Assembly: GCA_030639035.1 (NCBI GenBank)
Contig: DAOWDM010000013.1
Span: forward strand, 1-6,393
Source of the DNA: Alphaproteobacteria bacterium
Lineage (GTDB): Bacteria > Pseudomonadota > Alphaproteobacteria > DAOWDM01
DNA length: 6,393 nt
Reading direction: 5' to 3'
Part shown: one piece after another, positions 1-5,759 of the stretch
Layout of the letters: each line of letters begins with the position of its first letter
Numbering within the stretch: the first letter of the stretch is position 1
Position numbers and translations under genes: made by a program
The notes under the pieces: model-generated
Database searches by the model: none
The model's input: only the letters and a program-made list of their open reading frames with translations
Told to the model about the DNA's origin: nothing

Positions 1-94
1 ATCTTAAAGATGTTCTAAATAGTATCTTTAAAAACGATTCTCTTTGTGTTGCAAATACATTTTTAAGCTGTCTTAAAGATATTGAGTTTACCAA
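1..94 (-). CDS. Partial open frame after rpmH, possible RNase P protein component (C-terminus outside window)
   Basis: Reading leftward from a possible TTG at 92-94, one frame stays open for 31 codons to the window edge (about LVNSISLRQLKNVFATQRES, then a basic, hydrophobic stretch ending SLR). The other two minus frames hit stops. A weak GAG lies 6 bases before the TTG. The main reason to suspect RnpA is position: rnpA normally follows rpmH directly in bacteria, and the gap to the rpmH stop is 44 bases. The 'LRQLKN' start is only loosely like the 'LK..(D/E)F' opening of RnpA, and the diagnostic RNR region is not in the window. RnpA would be the protein subunit that helps the RNase P RNA process tRNA 5' ends. 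The start is uncertain because the frame is also open further upstream, so the identity is mostly a synteny inference. Confidence 0.33.
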   Translation of the reverse strand, partial: MVNSISLRQLKNVFATQRESFLKILFRTSLR

Positions 95-138
95 AAAGAA
101 CTCATAGCAGTAAAAATATATTAAACTAACTTTGCTTA

Positions 139-273
139 TCAAGCTGAAAGGCGTTTACGACCTTTGCTACGACGATTATTAATTACTCGACGTCCACCAA
201 CTGTGGACATGCGACTGCGAAAACCATGTCTACGTGCTCTGACTAGTCTGCTAGGTTGGAATGTGCGTTTCAA
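139..273 (-). CDS. rpmH: 50S ribosomal protein L34
   Basis: This encodes the small, very basic protein L34 of the large ribosomal subunit. The product has 44 residues, the usual family length. It begins (M)KRTFQPSRLVRARRHGFR, continues with SRMSTVGGRRVINNRR and ends SKGRKRLSA, matching the L34 signature (KRTxQPSxxxRxRxHGFRxRM, then GRxVxxxRRxKGRxxLSA) over its whole length. The start is TTG: the nearest upstream ATG (285-287) is out of frame and meets a stop after five codons, while GGAG at 282-285 sits 8 bases before the TTG, and the KRTFQPS N-terminus begins exactly there. A promoter-like sequence lies at 309-337. The gene probably leads an rpmH-rnpA unit running off the left edge. Confidence 0.97.
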   Translation of the reverse strand: MKRTFQPSRLVRARRHGFRSRMSTVGGRRVINNRRSKGRKRLSA

Positions 274-281
274 CGTTTTAA

Positions 282-285
282 CTCC
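282..285 (-). promoter_or_regulatory. Shine-Dalgarno GGAG that fixes the TTG start of rpmH
   Basis: On the minus strand GGAG is followed by 8 bases and then TTG (271-273). The site overlaps an out-of-frame ATG (285-287). It supports the non-standard start codon of the L34 gene. Confidence 0.75.
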
Positions 286-308
286 ATGTTATAGTAATAA
301 GACTTGAC

Positions 309-337
309 GATATACGGCTTATAGCTGTTTAAGTCAA
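309..337 (-). promoter_or_regulatory. Candidate sigma70-type promoter of rpmH
   Basis: Minus strand: TTGACT (332-337) as -35, a 17-base spacer, and TATATC (309-314) as -10. Transcription would start near 300-303, about 30 bases before the rpmH start codon. Five of six -35 bases match the consensus and the spacer is ideal; the -10 is an average match. The site lies in the 110-base gap between the lipoprotein gene and rpmH, which holds no gene. Confidence 0.5.
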
Positions 338-383
338 TGAATCTTACAGTAAAAATTAATAAAAAATGTTTTAACACTGATTA

Positions 384-1523
384 TCAGCGTATGTATAAAT
401 GCACCTCATTAGAATGAGACGAGGCATTTGTCATAGCCGAAAGCCTGATTCTACTAGTAGGTAGCCCCATATTTGTTAAAGAGCGAAGAACCATTTCTGC
501 ATTTCTGCGAGAATCTGAAGCACTTTTCTTTAATCCGCCAGAAGGCGTTACTGCAATCAAATCAAAGCTTGTTTCAGGGTGACGTTCAAGAGCACGTTTT
601 ATTGCTTGATAAAGAGCTTGCTCATAAGGAACGTTCGCACGATCGAATCGGATTACCACAAGAGGTCTTCTTCCTTCAACAGAAGCTGATGGCAAGGGGC
701 TAGAGAAAGAATTGCCGCCAATTTCCTGAGTTGCAGATTCGATTGCGTTAGAAATGCTAGCTCCATAAAGTTGCCCATTTTTAATAGCCATTGCTAGAGT
801 TTTTAGGTTGTTGTCTTCATTGTTAAGGTACTGCTGTTGACGTGAAATGTCATGATTCAATTCATTCAGAAGCCTTTCGATTAAAACTGCTGTTTGATTA
901 GTTTCATCTTCGAGGATTCTAAGCTGGTGATGATCTTCATCTACTGCACCTGATATATTATAAGCGGCACGAATAGAATCGAGCAGATACGCTGTCATAG
1001 CAGAATCCGAGGCTACTTGTGTCGCTAGCTGATTCATCATTGCAACATTGTTGCTCATTAGTTGAATCTGCCTTTGTGCTCCACGCCATTTTGACCTCAT
1101 TTTGGGATTACCTGGAGTCGTACCAAGCTGCAATCTTGCGTTGATAAAAGCCCCAATCTCATGGTATTTGCGAGTGTCTTCTGCTGATTTGTTTCTAATA
1201 GACTGCAACTCAGTGTTGCGTCTTCTTATAGTTTCTTGCAGTTGCCACAATTCTGTTCTGAAAGTTACAACTTTCTTCCCAACGAAAGTACCAGTGCGGT
1301 TTCCTGGGGTTACAGTCAAAGGCTTGAAATTTGTTGAACCCATAACAGGAGTTGCATCAGCTGTATCAACAGAAAAGCTTTCATTAGCAACAGATGTTAT
1401 AGGAATACTTTCTGCTGTTTCATCGCCAGACAATGACGGGAAAAGAGCATCTGAAGCGAATGAACAGCCACATAGAGCAACTGCTGTAATAATGGTTAAA
1501 ACACGACTATTCAAAAGAACCAT
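384..1523 (-). CDS. Coiled-coil lipoprotein with degenerate OmpA-like C-terminal domain
   Basis: The product has 379 residues counted from the ATG at 1521-1523. A hydrophobic signal segment (residues 7-19) ends in a lipobox-like L-C-G-C with Cys20 as the likely lipidated residue. Ser at +2 suggests outer-membrane sorting, though Cys at -2 is unusual. A low-complexity linker runs to about residue 80. Residues 84-254 are Gln/Asn/Arg-rich and strongly helical, likely coiled coil, including VASDSAMTAYLLDSIRAAY and ISGAVDEDHHQLRILEDE. Residues 287-379 (from PLVVIRFDR to EVHLYIR) look like an OmpA/MotB fold: a beta strand, a helix, FDLIAVTPSG where OmpA has its HTDxxG strand, SRRNAEMVLRSL as the conserved Arg helix, and a final strand. 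The peptidoglycan-binding Asp appears replaced by Pro while the Arg is kept. A TTG directly before the ATG is 7 bases from AAGG (1534-1537), against 10 for the ATG, so either could start translation. I recall similar uncharacterised proteins in Rhodospirillales. An envelope role is inferred. Confidence 0.7.
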   Translation of the reverse strand: MVLLNSRVLTIITAVALCGCSFASDALFPSLSGDETAESIPITSVANESFSVDTADATPVMGSTNFKPLTVTPGNRTGTFVGKKVVTFRTELWQLQETIRRRNTELQSIRNKSAEDTRKYHEIGAFINARLQLGTTPGNPKMRSKWRGAQRQIQLMSNNVAMMNQLATQVASDSAMTAYLLDSIRAAYNISGAVDEDHHQLRILEDETNQTAVLIERLLNELNHDISRQQQYLNNEDNNLKTLAMAIKNGQLYGASISNAIESATQEIGGNSFSSPLPSASVEGRRPLVVIRFDRANVPYEQALYQAIKRALERHPETSFDLIAVTPSGGLKKSASDSRRNAEMVLRSLTNMGLPTSRIRLSAMTNASSHSNEVHLYIR

Positions 1524-1573
1524 CAAAAAAATACCTTATTTTCAAATACAAACACTAACCTGTATTTAACAGC

Positions 1574-1589
1574 TCCTGCCAATGCAGGA
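1574..1589 (-). other. Stem-loop in the leader of the lipoprotein gene
   Basis: TCCTGC and GCAGGA form a perfect 6-bp stem around a 4-base loop. It lies about 50 bases before the lipoprotein start codon. No T-run follows on either strand (AT-rich sequence lies to its right and CTGTTAAATA follows on the minus strand), so it is not a normal intrinsic terminator. It could be a structured 5' leader element. No promoter was located well enough to say whether it is transcribed. Confidence 0.4.
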
Positions 1590-1624
1590 AATAAAAACAG
1601 AAAGCTTAATGCAAACAATTTAAC

Positions 1625-1636
1625 AGAGTGTACTCT
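1625..1636. other. Short inverted repeat, possible operator
   Basis: AGAGT and ACTCT form 5-base inverted arms around a 2-base centre. The repeat lies upstream of the lipoprotein gene and overlaps a weak minus-strand -10-like TACACT that has TTGTCG 18 bases upstream. The geometry would suit a small dimeric regulator, but the arms are short and chance occurrence is quite possible. Confidence 0.2.
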
Positions 1637-1713
1637 AAAGTTTACTAATGCGACAAGCCGATTCTTTCAATGTTATTAAAATTACTAGAATTGCTATCCA
1701 TATCTATACTTTA

Positions 1714-1742
1714 CTAGACAAAGCCTAGACTACTAAAAGTAG
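1714..1742 (-). other. Tandem stem-loops after folE
   Basis: Two adjacent hairpins begin 22 bases past the folE stop codon. The first encountered is CTACT-loop-AGTAG (1730-1742, 5 bp, 3-base loop). The second is CTAGGC-TTT-GTCTAG on the minus strand (1714-1728, 6 bp with one G-T pair). They are separated by one base and could stack. No T-run follows, so they are more likely a 3'-end protecting or Rho-assisted structure than a classical terminator. The rest of the 241-base gap (1524-1764) has no supportable gene. Confidence 0.4.
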
Positions 1743-1764
1743 CATTATATTTATGAATAAAAAG

Positions 1765-2421
1765 TTAGCATTTCATTGTCATATTAAGAAAATCATTTCT
1801 TATTGCTGCATTATCCTTGAAAACACCCAGCATTTGCCTAGTTATCATTGATGCTTCAGTTTTATGTACACCTCGTGTTGTTATACATTGATGAGAAGCT
1901 TCAATGTGGACAGCTACGCCCTTGGGTTGCAAAATATCATTAATGTTGTTAGCAATCTGAGCTGTAAGTTTTTCTTGTATTTGTAGTCTTTTTGCAAAAA
2001 GTTCGACTATACGTGCAAGTTTACTGATTCCTATGACTCTTTTATCTGGCATGTACGCAATATGTACTTTTCCGATAATTGGAACCATGTGATGTTCACA
2101 CATAGACTCCAGCCTTATATTTGAAAGAGTTACAACTTCATCATAACCGTTTGTTTCATAAAAAACCTTATTTAAGACTTCTTCGGGATTAGCCTGATAG
2201 CCAGCAAAAAATTCTTCATAAGCCTTTACAACACGTTTTGGCGTGTCAATTAGTCCCTCTCTATCAGGGTCATCTCCTACCCAGCGAATCAAAGTGCGAA
2301 CTGCTTTTTCTGCTTCTTGTCTTGTAGGGTGTTCGACCATAAAAGACGTGTTCTGTTTAGCAGGTATTGCTTTATGAAAATCAATAGAAGACACTTCTTG
2401 TAAAAATGGTGTTTTCGTCAC
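1765..2421 (-). CDS. folE: GTP cyclohydrolase I (type I)
   Basis: This enzyme converts GTP to 7,8-dihydroneopterin triphosphate and formate, the entry step of tetrahydrofolate synthesis; the product also feeds queuosine synthesis. The 218-residue protein shows the whole family pattern: DDPDREGLIDTPKRVVKAYEE (51-70), the zinc site C108-E-H-H111 with C179 in HQCITTRGV, GISKLARIVELFAKRLQIQE (131-150) and PKGVAVHIEA (166-175). Cys108, His111 and Cys179 correspond to the known zinc ligands, so the enzyme should be active. The start is GTG (2419-2421) with GGAG 9 bases upstream. A Met at residue 28 could be an internal alternative but has no comparable site; the first 30 or so residues are the variable N-terminal part of the family. 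The gene diverges from the receiver gene at 2594. The cytoplasmic enzyme normally forms a decamer. Confidence 0.97.
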   Translation of the reverse strand: MTKTPFLQEVSSIDFHKAIPAKQNTSFMVEHPTRQEAEKAVRTLIRWVGDDPDREGLIDTPKRVVKAYEEFFAGYQANPEEVLNKVFYETNGYDEVVTLSNIRLESMCEHHMVPIIGKVHIAYMPDKRVIGISKLARIVELFAKRLQIQEKLTAQIANNINDILQPKGVAVHIEASHQCITTRGVHKTEASMITRQMLGVFKDNAAIRNDFLNMTMKC

Positions 2422-2593
2422 AGGTTTCTACTCCGTTTTGTACTTGTATAACTATGTACCTAAACAGACAAAATATTCAAGAGTTGGTTGTGAATTTTTA
2501 TAGTTTTTATAATTGAAAAAACACTTATACTATATTAACTTCTTAATGAGTGCGTTGTGTAAGTCTTGGGAGGACACTTTAGAAGTGTGAGAA
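2422..2593. promoter_or_regulatory. Divergent promoter region between folE and the receiver-like gene
   Basis: This very AT-rich 172-base gap must carry both start signals. For folE (minus strand), the folE ribosome site GGAG is at 2431-2434. Possible -10 elements are TATACA (2445-2450) and TACATA (2453-2458); the latter has TTGAAT (2475-2480) 16 bases upstream. For the plus-strand gene, TATACT (2526-2531) and TATATT (2531-2536) are -10-like, but neither has a convincing -35 at the right distance. No clear operator or riboswitch was recognised. Confidence 0.35.
2568..2593 (+). promoter_or_regulatory. Split ribosome-binding site: Shine-Dalgarno and start codon separated by a hairpin
   Basis: A strong Shine-Dalgarno GGGAGG (2568-2573) lies 20 bases before the ATG at 2594, too far for normal initiation. 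The next 15 bases form a perfect hairpin: ACACTT (2574-2579), loop TAG, AAGTGT (2583-2588). Five bases (GAGAA) then lead to the ATG. Folding the hairpin would bring the effective spacing down to about 5 bases. The in-frame codon just upstream (2588-2590) is TGA, so the reading frame cannot start earlier. Confidence 0.5.
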
Positions 2594-3139
2594 ATGATTG
2601 TGGTTGATGTTAATTTTGAAAAACTTAAATTTATGATTGTCGAAGATAATTTTGAAATAAGAAGGCATATTCATCAGATATTAAAAGACAACAAGGCAAG
2701 AAAAATAGTAACAGTTAACTCTGAAGAAGAAGCTGTCTGGAGAATGGAAATAATGCTGCCAGATGTTTTGATTGTCGGGTGGAATTTATCATCTGTAGAT
2801 GGTGTTGATTTTACAAAAACTTTGCGGACTTCTTCTGATAGTCCGTCAAAATATCTTCCTATTATTCTTATTGCCAGCCTTGCTTATGCAAAAGACGTTA
2901 AAAAGGCTCGTGATGCAGGAGCTTCAGAAATCCTTGCTGTCCCATTTTCTGCGAAAAGTTTGTATAGTCGTATATGCTCGGTAATTGAAAAGCCTAGGTC
3001 TTTTATATCTTCAAAGAAATATATTGGTCCTGATAGAAGACGTAAACTAGGTGATTTTACAGGCAGCAATCGTCGTAAAGGCAAAAAAGGTCTAAATGAA
3101 AAAGATATAGATAAACTGCTTGGCAAGTTCAGTTCTTAA
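2594..3139 (+). CDS. CheY-like receiver-domain protein lacking the phosphoacceptor Asp (pseudo-receiver) with GPDRRR tail
   Basis: The product has 181 residues. Residues 11-131 follow the CheY fold: LKFMIVEDN with the acidic pair E17-D18, PDVLIVGWNLSSVDGVDF (56-73), LPIILIASLA (88-97), AGASEILAVPFSAKSL (108-123). Aligned by eye with CheY (VISDWNMPNMDG, LMVTA, VKPF), the phosphorylated Asp is Gly62, the switch Thr/Ser is Ala94 and the invariant Lys is Val116. The acidic metal-binding pair remains, but phosphorylation at the usual site looks impossible. The tail (135-181) is basic, with YIGPDRRRK (143-151) and a second related GSNRRK (157-162), a motif I recall from stand-alone alphaproteobacterial receivers. 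There is no DNA-binding or enzymatic output domain. It likely works by protein contact, possibly in signalling or motility, but no partner gene lies nearby. It is transcribed alone, diverging from folE and ending 8 bases from the convergent asd. Confidence 0.82.
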   Translation: MIVVDVNFEKLKFMIVEDNFEIRRHIHQILKDNKARKIVTVNSEEEAVWRMEIMLPDVLIVGWNLSSVDGVDFTKTLRTSSDSPSKYLPIILIASLAYAKDVKKARDAGASEILAVPFSAKSLYSRICSVIEKPRSFISSKKYIGPDRRRKLGDFTGSNRRKGKKGLNEKDIDKLLGKFSS

Positions 3140-3147
3140 TATAAGTA

Positions 3148-4173
3148 TTATTTCTTTAAATAATCACGAATAAGAAGTTCTGCAATCTGAACAGCATTAA
3201 GGGCAGCTCCTTTGCGTAAGTTATCCGCTACACACCAAAAACTTAAACCGTTTTTAACGGAGTTGTCTTTTCTGATGCGAGAGATGTAAACACTATCTTC
3301 TCCAGCTGCTTCTGCTTGTGTTACATATCCTTCATCATCTCGTTCATCAAAAACTATAATACCATCAGATTTTTTTAAAACATTGCGAGCATCTTTAGCA
3401 TCAATTGGCTTGCTGGTTTCAATATTAATATACTCAGCATGACCGATAAACGAAGGAACTCTAGCACAATTAGCATGAACTTTTATGCTTGGGTCAAGTA
3501 TTTTGCAGGTTTCGGCTGACATTTTCCATTCTTCTTTGGTTGCTCCGTTATCCATAAAAATGTCAATGTGCGGGATTACATTAAATGCAATTTGTTTTGT
3601 AAAAACCTCTTTGTTGTCAGCAATAGAGTCATTTACAAAAACACCTCGAGTCTGATTAAACAGCTCGTCCATAGCCTCTTTGCCTGCACCTGAAACTGCT
3701 TGATATGTAGATACGACAACACGTTTAATTTTATATTTATCGTGCAAAGGTTTTAGTGCAACCAGCATTTGAATAGTTGAGCAGTTAGGATTCGCTATAA
3801 TATTTCTTTTAGTATATCCAGCAATCGCTTCAGGATTTACTTCTGGTATAATCAGAGGAACATCAGGTTCCATGCGGAAACATGAAGTGTTGTCTATAAT
3901 AACACAGCCTGCTTTGGTTGCAATTGGGGCGAATTTTGCGGAAACATTTGCTCCAGCAGAAGATAAAGCAATATCTACACCTTTAAAATCAAACGTATCT
4001 AAGTTTTCAACTTTGAGAATTTTATCTTCACCGTATGAAATTTCACTGCCTATTGATCTTTTTGACGCAAGAGCAATAACTTTATCAGCAGGAAAATTAC
4101 GTTCAGCAAGTATGCTTATAATTTCACGCCCAACATTCCCTGTAGCACCTACAACAGCAACGGTATATCCCAT
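3148..4173 (-). CDS. asd: Aspartate-semialdehyde dehydrogenase
   Basis: This enzyme reduces L-aspartyl-4-phosphate to L-aspartate 4-semialdehyde with NADPH, the branch-point step towards lysine/diaminopimelate, threonine and methionine, in the cytoplasm. The 341-residue protein is full length. It has the NADP-binding loop GATGNVG (9-15), SSAGANVSAKFAP (71-83), DNTSCFRME (94-102), the active-site NPNCST with catalytic Cys131 (128-133), STYQAVSGAGKEAMDEL (155-171), substrate-binding region EEWKM..ET (214-222), and RVPSFIGHAE with the catalytic His245 (238-247). All key residues are present. The ATG start has AGGA (4183-4186) 9 bases upstream. The gene begins 15 bases after the stop of the radical SAM gene on the same strand with no terminator between, so the two are likely co-transcribed. 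No lysine riboswitch was recognised upstream. Confidence 0.97.
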   Translation of the reverse strand: MGYTVAVVGATGNVGREIISILAERNFPADKVIALASKRSIGSEISYGEDKILKVENLDTFDFKGVDIALSSAGANVSAKFAPIATKAGCVIIDNTSCFRMEPDVPLIIPEVNPEAIAGYTKRNIIANPNCSTIQMLVALKPLHDKYKIKRVVVSTYQAVSGAGKEAMDELFNQTRGVFVNDSIADNKEVFTKQIAFNVIPHIDIFMDNGATKEEWKMSAETCKILDPSIKVHANCARVPSFIGHAEYINIETSKPIDAKDARNVLKKSDGIIVFDERDDEGYVTQAEAAGEDSVYISRIRKDNSVKNGLSFWCVADNLRKGAALNAVQIAELLIRDYLKK

Positions 4174-4188
4174 AAACGTAATTCCTTT

Positions 4189-5634
4189 TTATAGTTTGTT
4201 AATAATGGATAATTTTTCTTTTACAAGACCCCAAGACGGTTGAAGTTCCCATGCTTTTTTGTAATTTTCTGCTGCGGATTCCATGTCTTTGGTTTTTTCA
4301 TAAAGTTCGCCTAGGCTAAAATATGCTTCAGCAAAGTCAGGCTCTTCTTTTATCAGCTCATTAAGAATGAATTTTGCAGATCCTATCTGAGGTGTTGTAA
4401 TAGCTTTTAGATATTTCGCATGCAATGGTCGTCCGTTGTTTTCACAGAGCTTTTGAAGCTTTTTGATAGTGTCTTCAGACATTGCTTTAATATCCATAGG
4501 TGGTTTGTCTTTGAAAGCTCTTTGTATGTCAGGAGTCTGGATTATTTCGCTACTGTCATTCTTGCATTTTTCACGTGTTGAAATAGAACCTCCTTCTCTT
4601 TTGAAGCCAAGCAGTTCCAACTGCCTGCAATCATAAGGAATTGTGAGCCTGTCGAGAACTTTATTCAGACGTTTCCATACTCTTTTGGTAAAATCATTGT
4701 CATATCTTTTAACAAATGCAGCACGAACGAAAAAATCAAAACCAAAGCTGATATAGTCTGTTCCCTTGTCTTCAGCAAGAAAACACATATCAGGAATTTC
4801 ATGGAAAGCTGTTGGAACAATTGTCATTTTGCTTCCAATTGTTTTGTCTGAATATTCAGGAGTATTGTTTCTTATTTTAATGATTTCTTCCATAAACTGC
4901 CATGTTTTCTCGAATTTCATGCCTGTAACGGCTTCATGAGTAGCAGGCGAAGAGCCATAAGTTGAAAGTTCTGTATAATCATATAAAGCAATAAAATCTT
5001 CTGCAAAGCTAAGAGGCATATTGCCGTTGGTATGATTAGTTACTTTGGCTTTTCCCTTATTGTCTTTCAGCCAAAGCATAAAATCTTTTGCACCGTCAAT
5101 ATAATAAACTTCTCCGCCCTGAAGACCTATAGTGTCAGGGCTTGTTGCTTTTATTAGTTCTTTCAGCTGATCATATGGTAAGTGCCGCTTGTCATCGTGA
5201 GGCTGTTTACACATAGCACAGCGTGAATTACAGAAAAACCCAAGTTCTAATTGAAGATAGGAAATATGCTTCAGATTTCTATGACCAATAATGTCATCAA
5301 AATCCAGATTAGTTTTATTATGTTTTTTGCAGCTTTTTGTGCAGATTGCTGCATCATTAAGGTTTTTTAGTTCCAGAATATTAACATCGCATTTCAATGT
5401 CCCGTTTATTGAATCCTGCAAAAGACCTTTAGCTTTTGAACCTGTTAGAATATTAAGAATTTGCTCATCAAAAACATTTCCCATACAAACGGAACGTATC
5501 GTTTGTGAATAACAGCATGGAAAAACATCGCCGTTGGCGACAATAAAGACATAATTAAATGGAGCAAAACAAAACCCTTTGTTACTGTACAAACAATCAA
5601 GGCAGGTGTTTTTATTTGCAAATGATTTTTTCAT
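4189..5634 (-). CDS. Radical SAM protein with N-terminal SPASM/twitch-like Cys-rich domain and C-terminal TPR
   Basis: The product has 481 residues. Residues 11-105 are cysteine-rich (C11, C14, C22, C40, C41, C50, C82, C98, C102) and read CFAPFNYVFIVANGDVFPCC then MGNVFDEQILNI, the pattern of a SPASM/twitch auxiliary cluster module (C..P....I..nGdV.pCC...GN...). The radical SAM core follows: CNSRCAMC (C135, C139, C142) is the CX3CX2C that binds the SAM-cleaving 4Fe-4S cluster, and LQGGEVYY (171-178) is the GGE SAM-binding motif. Placing the auxiliary module before the core is the reverse of classic SPASM enzymes; I recall an NCBI family of 'twitch domain-containing radical SAM proteins' with this order. 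Residues 430-475 (DFAEAYFSLGELYEKTKD, ESAAENYKKAWELQP) form a TPR, suggesting protein binding. The ATG is preceded by AGAG. The gene lies 15 bases upstream of asd and follows the rplS terminator. Substrate unknown; peptide or sugar modification are both possible. Confidence 0.85.
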   Translation of the reverse strand: MKKSFANKNTCLDCLYSNKGFCFAPFNYVFIVANGDVFPCCYSQTIRSVCMGNVFDEQILNILTGSKAKGLLQDSINGTLKCDVNILELKNLNDAAICTKSCKKHNKTNLDFDDIIGHRNLKHISYLQLELGFFCNSRCAMCKQPHDDKRHLPYDQLKELIKATSPDTIGLQGGEVYYIDGAKDFMLWLKDNKGKAKVTNHTNGNMPLSFAEDFIALYDYTELSTYGSSPATHEAVTGMKFEKTWQFMEEIIKIRNNTPEYSDKTIGSKMTIVPTAFHEIPDMCFLAEDKGTDYISFGFDFFVRAAFVKRYDNDFTKRVWKRLNKVLDRLTIPYDCRQLELLGFKREGGSISTREKCKNDSSEIIQTPDIQRAFKDKPPMDIKAMSEDTIKKLQKLCENNGRPLHAKYLKAITTPQIGSAKFILNELIKEEPDFAEAYFSLGELYEKTKDMESAAENYKKAWELQPSWGLVKEKLSIINKL

Positions 5635-5693
5635 TTGAATCTCTTAATTGAGTTATACACAGAGTTTTGTGTTTCATTTAAACACACACAAAA

Positions 5694-5727
5694 AGCACGG
5701 CGAGTAGAATTACTACACCGCCATGCT
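5694..5727 (-). terminator. Intrinsic terminator of the trmD-rplS unit
   Basis: On the minus strand AGCA-T-GGCG-GT-GTAG, a 5-base loop (TAATT), then CTAC-T-CGCC-G-TGCT forms a 12-bp interrupted GC-rich stem, followed directly by TTTTT (the + strand A-run at 5690-5694) and a GT-rich tract. It begins 32 bases after the rplS stop. An additional AT-rich hairpin (GCTG/CAGC arms, 5737-5758) lies between the stop codon and this stem. On the plus strand no T-run follows, so it acts in one direction. It separates the translation genes from the radical SAM-asd unit, which therefore needs its own promoter within 5635-5693. There, TATAAC at 5652-5657 (minus) is the only -10-like match, and it lacks a -35. 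Confidence 0.8.
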
Positions 5728-5759
5728 ACTTTAGGAGCTGTTTTTTATAAAAACCAGCC

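Noticed and set aside
360..387. CTGA-TTA-TCAG hairpin at the lipoprotein stop codon followed by AT-rich sequence with six T on the minus strand, possible terminator
   Set aside because: The stem is only 4 bp, overlaps the stop codon and lies about 10 bases from the T-run; too weak to call.
1102..1569. 155-codon plus-strand open frame opposite the lipoprotein gene
   Set aside because: It is antisense to a gene with a clear signal peptide, lipobox and domain structure, and its translation shows no recognisable domain; a shadow frame.
2546..2590. A 14-codon open frame (MSALCKSWEDTLEV) ending 3 bases before the receiver gene start, possible leader peptide
   Set aside because: It has no Shine-Dalgarno of its own, and its sequence overlaps the Shine-Dalgarno and hairpin that explain the downstream start better. 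It is short enough to occur by chance.
5669..5685. GTGTTT-CATTT-AAACAC hairpin after the rplS terminator
   Set aside because: It is a 6-bp AT-rich stem with no T-run, in a sequence biased to GT/AC repeats; probably incidental.
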